From assembly GCF_047511655.1 (NCBI RefSeq), contig NC_133398.1, forward strand, positions 108,082,332 to 108,146,331: a DNA stretch of 64,000 nt, read 5' to 3'. Within the stretch, counting starts at the first letter, position 1. Each line of letters begins with the position of its first letter. Below the pieces are notes generated by a model. That model was not told where the DNA came from. It saw nothing but the letters and a program-made list of their open reading frames with translations, and did not search any database. Of this stretch, positions 25,005 through 37,900 are shown one piece after another. Position numbers and translations under genes: made by a program. This DNA comes from Castor canadensis (Eukaryota; Chordata; Mammalia; Rodentia; Castoridae).

Positions 25005-25645
25005 TGGGGCAATGCATCGCTATGGCGAGGAAGCCTCCTGTCCTGGCTCCCCTGACTCTGGCTGTCAGGGGCCCTGCAGGGAGCTGAGCCAGAGGCGCCC
25101 AGGCCACGGAAGTGGAGGGCAGGGGGAGGGAGGGAGTGGGCGCCTGCAGAGACGCCTCATCACGCTGAGTTAGCTGCAGCCCAGGACTGGCGGTCCTCTG
25201 GAGAAAGCAGCAAAGAGGGGTAGGCCGCCGGGCCCTCCTCCAAGTTCAGAGCATGGATAACACCTGGCGGCGTCCAGAGGGGAGGTACCTTTTCCACAGT
25301 GCTTCTGGGCTTCAGTCACGCTGGCTCAGGCTTCTGATAGGCTTTACTTTCTTAGGCTGCCTGCTGCCATGGCGACTCCTCACTGTGTCCTTTGCCACCC
25401 TGACTTGCATCCCAGGGAGCTGCGGAATGGCTTTGGAGGTGAGTAAGGGGGCCCGAAGGGCTGCAGCAGCCATTGGTTGGGGACTCCATCCTGGGATGGG
25501 CCTTGCGGGCAAGTCAAGGCAGCTAGGTGGGCCAGTGCTGCCTTGCTGCAGGGACTGGCACCTAAGACCAGGCACCCGCTAGTTCAGCCATGAACCTCGC
25601 CAGCAGCCTGCGAGTGGGGCCGCCCTGGACTTGCCTCACCCAGGT
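25005..25645. promoter_or_regulatory. GC- and CpG-rich island, possible promoter/first exon, identity unknown
   Basis: This stretch is far richer in G+C and CpG than anything else in the window. CpGs lie in 'ggcgagg', 'ggcgccc', 'gggcgcc', 'gccgccggg' and 'tggcggcgtcc', with a G-rich run near 25110-25140. A plus-strand frame from ATG 25253 stays open to 25582. Its first part has a hydrophobic segment ('LLIGFTFLGCLLPW', 'LLTVSFATL'), and a consensus donor gtgagtaagg follows 'ctttggag' at about 25440. I recognise no family. It could be a promoter carried in by a duplicated segment, a lncRNA start, or an unusually GC-rich repeat. Confidence 0.4.
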
Positions 25646-25904
25646 TAACTTCACCTCCGGTGGGCAGGGAAGCCTCTGAGCCTCCCAGGCTCCTGGCTTG
25701 CTTGGTGTGCTTGGCTTCTCATTGGGTGCCCAGGAATCCTAGGCTTGATTTCCAAGTGTCAGCGGATTTTCTGTTCCTTAGCTCACCCTTTACCTGCCCA
25801 GGTTATGAAGGGTTTTAAAAAGAAATGAGGAAAATCAGTTGACTTTTTTGCTTTGTACAATATTGCCAACAGATGTGTTGGTTTCTTGGGGGTGGGGTGG
25901 GCGA

Positions 25905-25972
25905 GAAATCAGGTCCTGGCATTTTCTAGGCAGGCAATCTATCCCTTCAGCTGTGCTTCTAGCCCTTTTTGT
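25905..25972 (-). repeat. ID-type SINE fragment
   Basis: 'aatcaggtcctggcattttctaggcaggcaatctatcccttcagctgtgcttctagccc' is a diverged reverse ID element just downstream of the GC-rich island. Confidence 0.6.
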
Positions 25973-25999
25973 ATTTTTGTGATTTATTGATTTATATTT

Positions 26000-26345
26000 G
26001 TTGACTTATATGCATTGCTGTACTTTGCTTATTTTACTTTAGTCCTTTTCCGGATAGGCTGTGCCTTTTTTCCAGGGCAGGTGCGGACAGTTCTATACAC
26101 TTTATGCTTGCTTTATATAGCGTTGGTGACAGGCCCCTGCTACCATGTGCAATTTTTCTTGGTTAAGAAGAGAACTAAGAAATTTTTTGCCCCAGCTGGC
26201 CTTGAACTGTGACCCTCCCGATGTCTGCTTTCTCTGTGACTGAGATGAGTGGTGTGAGGTCCTGGACCCGACTTGTTTCTTTTTGAGGTAGAGTTTTGTC
26301 TTGTAGCTCAGGCTGGTCTGGAATTTGGGATTTGGTACCGACCCC
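26000..26345. other. Low-complexity T-rich and SINE-like sequence
   Basis: Between the GC island and the L1 lies T-rich DNA with SINE-like pieces near its end ('gaggtagagttttgtcttgtagctcaggctggtctggaat', reverse B1-like) and a C run at 26341-26352. No gene is visible. Confidence 0.5.
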
Positions 26346-26379
26346 CCCCCCCACAGTGTGCCTTGTTTTCAGTTCTGAT

Positions 26380-29300
26380 TTTGGTTATTAGTATTTAAGT
26401 TGATATTCAAAGGGGTGTCTCAATGTATGCCCTCTGTGGGTGTGCTTTACTTTGATCTGTTCAGTCACTTTGCATACTCTCCCTTATCTCTTTACCTCCC
26501 TCCCCCCATTTTTCAATAGTTTTCAAAACACATCCTCATATCCTCTACCTTCTCATCTTAAGGTATGCAATATAACTCATGCTCTATCATTCTCTTTCCG
26601 TCTTTCCTTGAGTTCCGCAGAGCAGCTTCACTGTTACAAACATGTTCTACATTTGACTTTGTATATGATCATCCTTATTTTTTGGGATATGTTTATCTTT
26701 GGATCTATCTTCCCTGTATGTTGGAAAACATGAGTCTTTTGTGTTTCTGATCCTGGCTAAGTTCACTTAGCATGATGTCCTCCAATTGCGTCCATTTACT
26801 TTCAAACCCCAGGTCATTATTCCTTGCTGCTGGGTAATACTCCATTGTGCATGTGTACTACAATTTCATGATCCATTCATCAGTTGTGGGATATCTGGGT
26901 TGTTTCCAGAGCTTGGCTGTTGTGAATAGTGCTGCAATGATCATTGGTGTACAGGTGTCTCTACTGCATCCTGTCTTACGTTCTTTGGGGTAGATGCCCA
27001 GGAGTGGTATCACTGGATCATATGCAGTTCTATCTCTAGTTTTTTGAGGACTCTCCATACTGCTTTCCATAGGGGTTGTACTCGTTTGCATTCCCACCAG
27101 CAGTGTATAAGGGTTCCTGTTTTGCCACATCCTCACCAGCATTTGTTGTTGTTATTACCCTTCATTATGGCCATTTTAACTGGGTTAAGAAGAAATCTGA
27201 GTGTTGTTTTGATTTGCATCTCTTTTATAACCAGGGAAGTAGAACACTTCATGTATTTCCTGGCCATTTGTGCCTCTTTCTTTGAGAATTCCCTGTTTGA
27301 TTCATGTGCCCATTTCTTCATGGGATGTTGATTCTTTGGGGGCTGAGTTTTTTTAGTTACCTGTAAATTCTGGATATCAGTCCCTTGTCAGATGAGTGGC
27401 TGGAAAAGATTTTCTCCCATTCTGTTGTCTGACTCTTGAGTCTGATGACTGTTTTGTTTGCTCTGCAGAAACTATTTAGTTTGATGCAATCCCATTTGTT
27501 CATTGTTTCTCTTAGTTCTGTTTAGGAAGGTGTTCCCTATACCTATCTGTTTCAGTGTATTTCCTATTGCTTCTTGGAGTTCTTTCAGGGTTTCAGGCCT
27601 TATATCAAGGTCATTGATCCACTTTGAGTTGATTTTGTTATAGGGTGAAAGACAGGGATCAAGTTTCAGTCTTTTACATGAAGATATTCAGTTTTACCAG
27701 CAGCATTTGTTGAAAAGGCTGTCTTTTCTCCATTGTGTGTTTTGTGCTCCTTTGTCTAAGGTCAGTTGGCTGTAGATGCATTGGTTTATGTTTGAGTCTC
27801 CTATTCTGATCCATTGGTCTTCCTGTCTGCTTTTGTGCAAATACCATGCTGTTTTTATTGTTATGGCTCTATAGTATAGTTTTAAATAAGGTATTGTGAT
27901 GCCTCCAGCATTGGACTTTTTGCTCAGAATTGCTTTGGCTATTCAAGGTCTTTTATGTTTCCATATGTATTTCAATATTGATTTTTCTATTTCTGTGTAA
28001 AATGTCATTGGAATGTTGATAGGGGTTGCATTGGACATGTAGATTGCTTTTGGTAGTATGGCCATTTCTACAATGTTTATCCTACCAATCCACAACCATG
28101 GAAAGTCTTTTCATCTTCTGATATCTTCTTTGATTTCCCTCATCAGTGGTTTACAGTTTTCATTAAGAAGGTCTTTGTTTTCTTTTGTTAAGTTTATTCC
28201 AAGGTGCTTTATTATTTCTGAAACTATTGTAAATGGGATTGTTTCCCTGATTTCTTTCTCAGTCTATGCGTGGTTTGTATAGAGACAAACTACTGATTTT
28301 TGTATGTTAATTTTGTATACTGATACTTTGCTGAAAGAGTTTATGATCTCTAGTAGTTTTTTCTTAGAGTTTTTGGCGTCTCCTAGGTGTAGGATCATGT
28401 CTTATACCTTCCCTATTTGAATCCCTTTTATTTCTCGCTTTTGACTTTTGCCTCTGGCAAGGAATTCAAAAACAATATTGATTAGGAGTGGGGAGAACGG
28501 AGAGCTCTGTCTTGCTCCTGACTTTAAGTGGAACGGTTTCAGTATTTCTCCATTTAATATGATGTTGGCTATAGGTTTATCATATATAGTCTTTCTTGTG
28601 TTGAGGAACATTCCTTCTATTCCTAGTTTCTTCAGTGCTTTTATCATGAAAGGGTGTTGGATTTTGTTAAAGACATTTTTGCATCTGTTGAGAGGATCAT
28701 GTAGTTTTTGTCCTTGCTTCTGTTTATGTGCTGTTTTACATTTATGGATTTATATATGTTGACACATTCTTACATCCTTGGAATGAAACTGACTTGGTCA
28801 GGGTGTATGATCTTTTTGATGTGTTGTTGGATTCTGTTTGCCAGTATTTTGTAGAGAATATTTGTATCTATATTCATGAAAATATTGGTCTATAATTCTT
28901 TTTATTGGTTACACCTTTATTCGGTTTTGGAATGAATATGATGCTGGCTTCATAGAATGAGTTTGGTAGTGTTCCTTCCCTTTCTATTTTCAGGAAAAGT
29001 TTGAGGAGTATTGGTATTAGTTCTTCCTTAAGGATTTGGTAAAATTTGGTCATGAATCTGTCAGATCCTGGGCACTTCTTTGTAGAGAGACTATTACTGC
29101 TTCAATTTTATTGTAAGTAATAGGACTATTTAGGTGGTTAATATCTTCTTGGTTCAGTTTTGGTTGGTTATATGCTTTTAGGTTTTATCCATCCCATCTA
29201 TATTTTCCAGTTTACTTCTATATAAGTTTTCAAAGTACTCTCTAATGATTCTCTCGATTTTTTTGGTATTTGTGGTTGTGTCCCCGTTTTCATCCCTGAT

Positions 29301-31160
29301 TTAGTTAATTTGGATCTTCTCCCTTCTCTTTTTTGTCATGTTGGCTAAGCGTTTGTTGATCTTGTTAATCTTTTCAAAGAGCCAACTTTTTGTTTCGTTG
29401 ATTCTTTGTATAGTTTGTTTGGTTTAGATCTCATTTATCTCGGCCCTGATCTTTATTCTTTTTCTCAGTCTTCTGGTTTTGGGTTTGGTTTGTTCTTGTT
29501 TCTCTAGGAGCTTAAGGTGCATCATTAGATTGTTTATTTGAAAGGTCTCTCTCTTTTGAATGTAGGCACTTGTATCTATAAACTTTTCTCTTAACAGTCT
29601 TTGTTTTGTCTCACAAAATCTGGTAGGTTGTATTTTCATTTTCTTTGGATTCCAGGAACTTTTTGTTTTCTTTCCTTATTACTTCACTCACCCATTGGTT
29701 TTCAGTCTCCATGTGTTTGAAGATTTTCTGTGGTTTCTAGTTTTATTCTGTTGTGGTCTGATATGATGCAGGGGGTTACTTTGATTTTCTTGAATTTGTT
29801 GAGACTTGCTTTGTGTCCTAAAATATGATCTATTTTGGAAAAAGTTCCATGACCTGCAGAAAAGAATATATATTCCATCCTAGCTGTTGGGTGGAATACT
29901 CTGTAGATATCAACCATGTTTATTTGGCCTAATGTGTGGAGTAGCTCTGAAGTTTCTTTGCTGATTTTCTGTCTGGATGACCAATATATTGGTGACAGTG
30001 AGGTACTCAGGTCTCCCACTATCACTGTGTTAGTGTCTATCAGTGCTCTTAGTGACATTCAAGTTTTTTTTTTATGTAGATGGGTGCCCCTGTGTTTGGT
30101 GGATATATGCTAATGATTGATATTTCCTCTTGATGAATTATTCCTTTCATTAATATGAAGTGACCTTCATTTTCTCTTCTGATTGATTTTATTCTGAGAT
30201 CTACTTTGTCAGACATGAGTATAGCTACAACCTCCTGTTTATGGGGTCCATTTGCTTGGAAAACTTTTTTTTCCCATCTTTGAATCCAAGCAAGTGTTTT
30301 TTTTTTCAGTGAGATGAGTATCTTGCAAGCAACATATGGTTGGATCTTATTTTTTAGCCCAGTTTGCTATTCTATGTCTTTTAATTGGGGCATTGAAGAC
30401 ATTTATATACAGTGTTAATATTGAAGGTGTTTGCTGTTTCCAGTCATTCTTGTTTCCCTGTTGCTTAGTTTTACCTATTTCTTGTTTATTTGTCTGCTTG
30501 CTCAAAAGGCTTTGTTCTTTCTTGAGTTTTCCCATCTCACTCTAGTTTATTCTATAGGTATAAGTCCTTTAAGTATCTTCTCTAGTGCTGGGTTGGTGGT
30601 CACAAATTCCTTTAGTTTTTCTTTGTCGTGAAAGGTTTTAATTTCTCTTTCAATTAGGAAGATAGTTTTGCTGGGTAGACAAGTCTAGGTTGATGGCTGC
30701 TTTCTTTCAGGGCCTGAATTATGTCTTTTCATGACCTTCTTGCATTTAGAGTTTGAGTTGCAAGTCTATTGTTATTCTAATGGGTTTGCCTTTATATATG
30801 ACTTGTCTTTTCTCTTTTGCAGCTTTCACAAGTTTTTCTTTGTTCTGTGTGCTGAGAGTTTTCATTCTGATGCATCTGAAGGTGTTTCTTTTTTGGTCCT
30901 TTCAGTTTGGTGTTCTGTAGGCTTCCTGCACATGGGTGACTCTCTCTTTCTCAAAGTTAGGGAAGTTTTCTGGTGTTATTCTATGGATTAGGTTGTCAGT
31001 GCCTTTAGTTTGTGTCTGTTCTTCTTCTACACCCATGATTCACAGGTTTGGCCTTTTCATGGTGTTCCAGATATCTTTCATGTTCCATTTATATTTTCTT
31101 AGCATTCTTTCATGATCTTTTACTGTTAGGTCTAATTCTTCTACTTTGTCTTCATCTCTT
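26380..31160 (-). mobile_element. Long antisense L1: 3'UTR, all of ORF2 and the ORF1 3' part
   Basis: Reading the minus strand from 31160: an ORF1 coiled-coil tail ('DKVEELDLTVKDHERMLRKY'), the ORF1 C-terminal domain, then ORF2 from about 30430 ('SILTL', 'NAPIKRHRIANW'). Next come endonuclease (30058-29702, 'VEYIF...HILGHKASLNKFKKI' type), RT (28647-28402 with '[17 protein letters not shown]') and the C-terminus (27142-26858 with 'AKLWKQPRYPTTDEW'). The 3'UTR reaches about 26380. Many stops and frameshifts. It is older than the 6.7-kb and 18.4-kb elements and matches the 35-38.4 kb copy best. Confidence 0.9.
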
Positions 31161-31277
31161 AAGATGATGTTCTCCCATTCCATCCACTTACCTGCAAATG
31201 ACAAAATTTCATTCTTCTTTGTGCCTGTATAAAATTCCATTGTATATAAATATCACACTTCCTTATCCATTCATCAG
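31161..31277 (-). mobile_element. Short L1 ORF2 3' fragment abutting another L1
   Basis: Minus strand reads 'MEFYTGTKKNEILSFAGKW' and 'ENIIL', the ORF2 C-terminal block, then joins directly at about 31160 to the ORF1 coiled coil of the longer element. The join of an ORF2 end to ORF1 sequence is not an L1 arrangement, so this is a breakpoint between two copies. Confidence 0.8.
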
Positions 31278-32752
31278 TGGCAGCAACCTGCCACATTGCA
31301 TATCATGATGGCTCAAAGGTCTCAACAGTTATGTGAACAAATCTACACAGCTGTCTGTAGCATGTGTTATTTTCTCTGTTTACATTCTATGATTCTGTGT
31401 AATTCCTTAGGGTATTCTTTATTGTGACAGCAGAAGTTTGGAGGAAAATGAATTGTTACTTGTAAATACTGAGCATTATGTACAAGAGGCAGCCGAGTAG
31501 TCAGACATGCTCCTGGGAGAATCATATTGGATGTCATCATATCAAAGTACTATGTCAGAAAGGCCATTGTCAGTGTTCCATGTTACATAAATAAATTTTG
31601 AGAGCGTCTAGAGGTTTGTGGACAACTGAGAAGGTGCTAATCAAAAGCAAATTGAGGAATTCTAGAACTGTCAATTCTTATTTACTTTGAGTTCTTTGAA
31701 ATTTTTGATGCACAAGTTTAAAAACTGTAGTGTTTATTTATGTCCCATGCATGGTTTTGTGCTATCCTCTATTATGAAATTGTTTTATATAATTCCTGAC
31801 TGGATGTAATACCACATAAGTATTTTAAAGGGGAATAAATTAGACCTTCTCATATTAACCTTTATTACTGTGTCTACAGTCACTGTTCATTGTATTTCCA
31901 GTGCTTTGCCTTATTCCTGGTCTTCAAAGTCATAATAAAAACATATAAAACATAAAAATGTCATTAGTTTCCTTTTCCCCATCTACAAAGTGAGACAACA
32001 TTATTGTGTCTTTTGATGGTATTGGAGATCAGTAATTTTCTCCTCTAATTGTTTTACCTAGACATCAGTTTTTAGTACTGACATAATAATAAATTGTGTC
32101 TGAAGTTGACTGAATAGTAAAAATTTCAACACATTTCTCCTGTGTTACATGGGGTCCATAATGTGTACATCAATCTTAGTTTTAAAATGTGCTTAAGTTA
32201 TTTTTCCTTGTAGTGTCAGTAGGGTTCATAGTTTAAAATTCAGACTCTGGAGTTTGAATGGTTAGGATCAGACCCTAGTTTCAACTTTATGCCTATGCTT
32301 TCTTATTGCAAAGTGGAGAAAACAGTGCCCAAGGATTTACAAAGTGTAGACAACAGTTCCCAAGAATTTTGTAAGATAAATGGATAAATGAGATAAAACC
32401 CTAAGAACAGTCCATGGCACTAAATAATTATTATTGGTGCTGGTGTAGTTATTAAATGTTAATTGTGTCAGTAGTAGGAATAATATTACAATCAATGGTA
32501 GAGTAAATAGTGGTAAAGTCATAGAATATATAATGAGACAAATCTGAGTTTCAATCCAAGTTTTGCATTAATGATATGAATCACCTTGGAAGTGTAACAT
32601 TCCAGGCTTGTATGTTGTTACTACTTCTTCATCTTTGCTTTCTAGATCTTCATTGTTAAATTTCACTGAGTAATTTTATTCAAATTTATTCTGGCAATTT
32701 TGTTCAGTAATACATTTGCTGTTGTTGTGGTGTTTTAAAATTATCTTTTTAG
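31278..32752. other. DNA upstream of the BLTP1 pseudo-exon
   Basis: Contains one MIR. The preceding BLTP1 exon was looked for and not found. Confidence 0.55.
32230..32465 (+). repeat. MIR-type ancient SINE
   Basis: 'cagactctggagtttgaatggttaggatcagaccctagtttcaac' and 'cctaagaacagtccatggcactaaataattatt' follow the MIR layout. It lies just upstream of the BLTP1 pseudo-exon. Confidence 0.65.
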
Positions 32753-33000
32753 ATTTATAGCCCACAGTTTGTGAAAGAAGATATTGCAACCTGCTACCTT
32801 CTGACAAGACACCAATAATTGTTAATCAAACTCCTATTGAAACAAATGAATTTCCTCCATTACCAGAAGGCTTAGAAAGAATCAGCCTATTGTTCTCCAG
32901 CCCAGTTCCATGTTAGATGGGATCTCCATTGAAGCAGCATGTTCACCATCTCTAAAAGCAGAATGCACGGTGGGAAGAATAAGAAGTCATGGAATGACAG
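32753..33000 (+). pseudogene. BLTP1: BLTP1 (KIAA1109) internal exon, decayed, splice sites kept
   Basis: BLTP1 is a very large bridge-like lipid-transfer protein acting at membrane contact sites. This single exon of its central region is flanked by an acceptor (ttatctttttag, ending 32752) and a donor (gtaaca from 33001). The first frame reads SPQFVKEDIAT, which shifts to PSDKTP and VNQTPIETNEFPPLPEGLE. It shifts again to PIVLQPSSMLDGISIEAAC, SPSLKAE and RIRSHGMT. The family has the same string of motifs (KEDIAT, VNQTPVETNEFPQLPEGLE, MLDG, SLKAEY, MRSHGMTG). About one base is lost near 32793 and there is a net frame change near 32880, so it is not translatable. Neighbouring BLTP1 exons are not visible on either side. 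In human, BLTP1 is next to TRPC3 but beyond its 5' end. Confidence 0.85.
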
Positions 33001-33639
33001 GTAACATCATATTTTGTATTCAGCTTCTTAAAATTTATGACACTTTTGAGGACAGAGTAATATGCTAATGAAAGGTAAATTTGGTTTTATAAAAATGACA
33101 CAAAATTCTAAATAATTTTGATCAAACAATTTCATTTATATCTTCTTCAATCAAGTCAAAATTTCAGTGCACCTCCTTGAATAAGGTTAGAATGGATGCT
33201 GTTTTGAACTCTTCAAAGTTTATTTAGTTGTGTAGGCCATTTCTCCAATTGAAAAGGAAATTGAATGAATCAACCAGGTTCTACACCTGTTAAGTCTCTA
33301 TATTTTCAATTGCTTGGCTTGTTTTCACATTGAGTACATTTAGCTTAATTCAGAGACAATTTGATTTCTTAAAAATAGCTATTTCTAGATGATTTTGTGA
33401 ACTTTATGTATCATATCCAAAAAGTTTTTGCTTTTTAAATGTTTATTGTGAAATGTATCATCTATGCAAATGTGTGTAAATCACATACACACACTATAAG
33501 GGATAATTAAGTATCATGACCTTATTAATCTGTTACATCCCTAAGAATTAAAACATAGCTAGTACTTTGAAGCCTCGTTCAAGAAAGTCCCATGACTACT
33601 TGTGGTTTAGCCACTATTATGAATTTTTTCTTACCCATT
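33001..33639. other. DNA downstream of the BLTP1 pseudo-exon
   Basis: Intron-like AT-rich sequence. The next BLTP1 exon (expected 'AQTRFTFELPNHRLRF') is not present before the old L1. Confidence 0.55.
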
Positions 33640-34915
33640 GCTTTGCTTTCCTTTATACTCTTATTTATGTGTATGCTCATAAATAATTTAAAGTTTGCTT
33701 TTTCTAATTCTGAACCTTATTTATATGGAATCAAACAGTTTTACTAGATCTTTTTAAAGATTCATCCATGTTCTTTCATATATCTTGTTTATTTTTTTAA
33801 TGAAATATAACAGTCCATTAAATGATTATGTCAGAACTTACTTATTCATTTTATTATTGAGGGATCTTTGGCTTCTTAGAGTTTGTGCTACTGTGAACAT
33901 TCTCATACAGATTCCCTGATTTACAATTTAAGGGTTTCTCAAGGATAGCCACTTTCTTAAGTGGTACAATTAGAGTGTAAGGTAAGTGCACTTTCAGTTT
34001 TACTAGGAAATACCAAACCATTTTCTGAAGTATTGTGGCCAACTTACTCTTTTTCCACCAGAAAGAAGTGGGTGTTCTCATTGCTTCAGTTCCTGGGGAA
34101 CACTTGTTCAACTTTGAAATTTTTGCTTTTCTGGTATATGTGGAGTGATATCTCATTGTGGCTTTAATTTGTATTTCTGATTGCTAATGAAACTGAATTT
34201 TCTATATGAGTAAGAAATTCTTAAATTTTTTCTTATATAAAGTGCTTTAGGATTTTTTCCTTGCATTTTTGCACATTTTACCATGAAGTCATTTGTGTTT
34301 TCTTGATTTAGAAGGATTCTTTACACCTTTGATATTATAATCTTAATGTATGTTGTCACCTAGTTAGAGGCTTATTATTTTACTTGTCTTGATAAGCAGA
34401 TATTCTTAATTTTAATGTAGCTAAATTTACCAATATTTTCATATGCTTTATGTATTTTGATGTCCTGAAGAAATTCTTCTTTTCCCAGCATCCTGAAGAC
34501 ATTCTATTACTTTTTTCTGAAATGTTCTGAGTTTTTCTATTCACATTTAACTACTTACCATATCCAAAATTGATTATATTTTTTAAAAATTTGGTGCTAA
34601 GATCTATACATTCCCAACTATCCTAACATTATTTAATTCAGTATTCCATCTTATTTTTCAGTGATACATAATCCAAAAATTAGTCACACATTTAATGTTG
34701 TTGTCTGTGGGAGTTTTTTTTCAAAATTTACTTTTTGCTTCATTTGCCAATTTGAATGAGTGACACATTGCTACCTGACACTTTTTTTTGAGTAGTTTTT
34801 CTGGTTGGTTTTGTTTTTTGCTCTTCCATATGTTTTGTGATCAGGCTGTCAAATTCCCTGAAAAGGTCAGTGTTTTAATATAGAATTTAAATCAATCTAT
34901 AGATTCATTTGTGAT
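33640..34915 (-). mobile_element. Old antisense L1 remnant
   Basis: Highly diverged L1 in reverse orientation: 'catccatgttctttcatatatcttg' near 33765 and 'gtgatatctcattgtggctttaatttgtatttctgattgctaatga' near 34145 are typical of old mammalian L1 ORF2 ends read backwards. It extends to the younger L1 3' end at 34.92 kb. No usable reading frame. Confidence 0.7.
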
Positions 34916-34924
34916 AAAATTTTA

Positions 34925-37900
34925 AAATGAGTTTTTATTCATTTACACTCATGACAATTCAGATCAGGCTTATATTATACATTAGTTACATCATCACCAT
35001 TGTCTCTCCCCTCAGCCCCTTTCCCATCCCACTTAAATCAATTGCAAAAGGTTTCTTTGTTCAATTTCAATAAGTATATGAAGTCCATCAACCATATACC
35101 CTCACCTTAATTTCCTTTATTTACCATCACACCTCCTACTAGTATCTCCCCAACACTATACCTATTTTACAATCTTGATTTTCATTATTACTTAAGTTGA
35201 TGTTCAAAGGGGTTTCTCAACATTTCCCCCCTGTGAGTATACTCTACTTTTGGTCCATTCAAACCCATCCATTACTCTCCCTTATCCCTTTATCTCCCAC
35301 CACCCATTTCCAACTTCCTTATATCTTCTATATTCACAGATACTATGTTTTACAATGTTACTGATGATCTGTCATTCTCTTTTCTTTTCCCTCCTTCCCT
35401 GAGATCCATAGACTAGTTCCACTACTACACACATGTTCTACCTATGAGTTTGTATATGATTATGCTTGTTTTTCTGTGTATGTTTTTCTTCTGAATCTAT
35501 CTTCCACATATGAGAGAAAACATGAGCCTTTGTCTTTCTGAGACTGGCTTACTTATGATGTTCTCCAGTTGCATCAATTTATCCACAAACTACATGGTTT
35601 CATTATTCCTTATGGCTGAGTACAACTCCATTGTAGATATATATAGATATCTATCTATCTATCTATATATATCTCTATATATCTATATCTGTCTATCTAT
35701 CTATCTATATATATATATGTATCTACATCACATTTTCTTGACCTAATCATCAGTTGTAGGGCATCTGGGTTGTTTCCAAAGCATGGCTGTTGTGAATAGT
35801 ACTGTGATGAACATCAGTATACAGGTGTCTCTATTGTATTCTGACTTAAATTTCTTTTGAGGAATCTACATATGGCTTTCTACACTGGATGTAATAATTT
35901 GTATTCCCACCAGCAGTGTATAAGTGTTTCTGTTTTGCTGCATCCTCACCAGCATTTGTTATTTTTATTACCCTTGATATGGCCATTCTAACTGGGGTTA
36001 GATGAAATCTAAGTGTTGTTTTGATTTGCAACTCTTTTATAAATAGGGAAGTCAAACTCTTCTTCATGTATTTATTGGCCATTTGTATCTCTTCCTTTGA
36101 GAATTACACATTTAATTCTTGTGCCCATCTCTTTGTTGAGGTGTTGATTCTTTGAGGGTTGAGTTTTTGAGTTACCTGTAAATTCTGGGTATCAGTCCCT
36201 TGTCAGATGAGTAGTTGGCAAAGATTTTCTCCCATTCTGTGTGCTTTCCCTTGAGTCTTGTGACTGCTTTTTGCTGTGCAGAAGCTCTTTAGTTTGATGC
36301 AGTCCCATTTGTTCATTTGTTCTTTTAAATGTTGGGCCTTTTGAGTTCTATTTAGGAGGTGGTTCCCTACACCTATAAGTTTCACTGTATCTGCTACTAC
36401 TTCCTGGAGTTGTTTCATATTTCAGGCCTTATATTAAGGTCTTTGATCCACTTTGTGTTGATTTTGGTATGGGGTGAAAGACAGGGATCTAGTCTCAGTC
36501 TTTTACATGAGGATATTTGGTTTTCCCAGCAGCATTTGTTATTTTGCTCCATTGTGTGTTTTGTGCTCCTTTGTTAAAGATCAGTTGGCTGTAGATGCAT
36601 GGGTTTATGTCTGAGTTTTCTATTCTGATCCATTGGTCTTCTTGTCTGTTTTTGTGCCAGTACCATGCTGTTTTTATTGTTATGGCTGTATAGTACAGTT
36701 TGAAGTCAGGTATTGTGATGCCTCCAGCATTGGACGTTTTGCTCAGAATTGCTTTGGCTATTCAAGGTCTTTTATGTTTCCTTATGTATTTCAATATTGA
36801 TTTTTCTATTTCTGTGCAGAAGGTCATTGGAATTTTGATAGGGATTGCATTGAACATATAGATTGATTTTGATAGTATGGCCATTTTCACAATGTTTTTT
36901 CTACCAATCCACAAGCATGGTGGGTCTTTCCGTCTTTTGATGTCTTCTTTGAGTTCTCTCTTTGGTGGTTTCTGTTTTTCATTAAAAAGGTCTTTGTTTT
37001 CTTTTGTTAAGTTTATTCCAAGGTACTTTATTATTTTTGAAACTATTGTAAGTGGGATTGTTTCCCTGATTTCTTTCTCAGTTTGTTCATTGTTGGTATA
37101 TAGGAAGACTACTGATTTCTGCATGTTAACTTTGTATATTGCTACTTTGATGAAAAAGTTTATGATATCTAATAGTTTTTTGGTAAAATTTTTAGGGTCT
37201 CTTAGTATAGGATCATGTCATCTGCAAAAAGGGATAGTTTGATTTCATCCTTCACAATTTGAATCCCTTTTATTTCTTGGTCTGGTCTTATTGGTCTGGC
37301 TAGGAATTCCAAAATCATATATAATAGGAGTGGGAAAAGTGGACATTCCTGTGTTGTTCCCAAATTTAGTGGGAATGGTTTCAGTTGTTCTCCATTTAGT
37401 ATAATGTTGATTATAGGTTGTTTATACATAGCCTTTATTGTGTTGAAGAATATTCCTTCTATTCCTTGTTTCTTCAGAGCATTTATCATGAAAGGGTTTT
37501 GAATTTTGTCAAAGGCTTTTTATGCATCTTGTGTGAGGATCACCTGGTTTTTATCGTTGCCTCTGATTATTTGCTGTATTATGTTTATAGATTTACATAT
37601 GTTGATCATCCTTGCATCCCTGGAATGAACCAACTTTGTTCTGGAGTATGATCTTTTTGATGTGCTATTGAATTCTGTTTGCCAGCATTTTGTAGAGAAT
37701 CTTTACATCTGTATTCAATTAAGATATTGGTCTACATTTCTCTTTTTTGTTTCCATCTTTATTGGGTTTGGAATGAATGTAATGCTGGCTCCATAGAATG
37801 ACTTTGGTAGTACTCCTTCCCTTTCTATTTTCTGGAAAAGTTTGAAGAGTACTGGTTTTAGTTCTTCTTTAAAGGTTTGGTAAAATTTGGCCATGAATCC

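Noticed and set aside
25253..25582. A functional secreted or membrane protein gene
   Set aside because: There is no recognised family, the frame continues through an apparent donor into intron-like sequence, and no second exon was found. It is kept only as a candidate GC-rich island.
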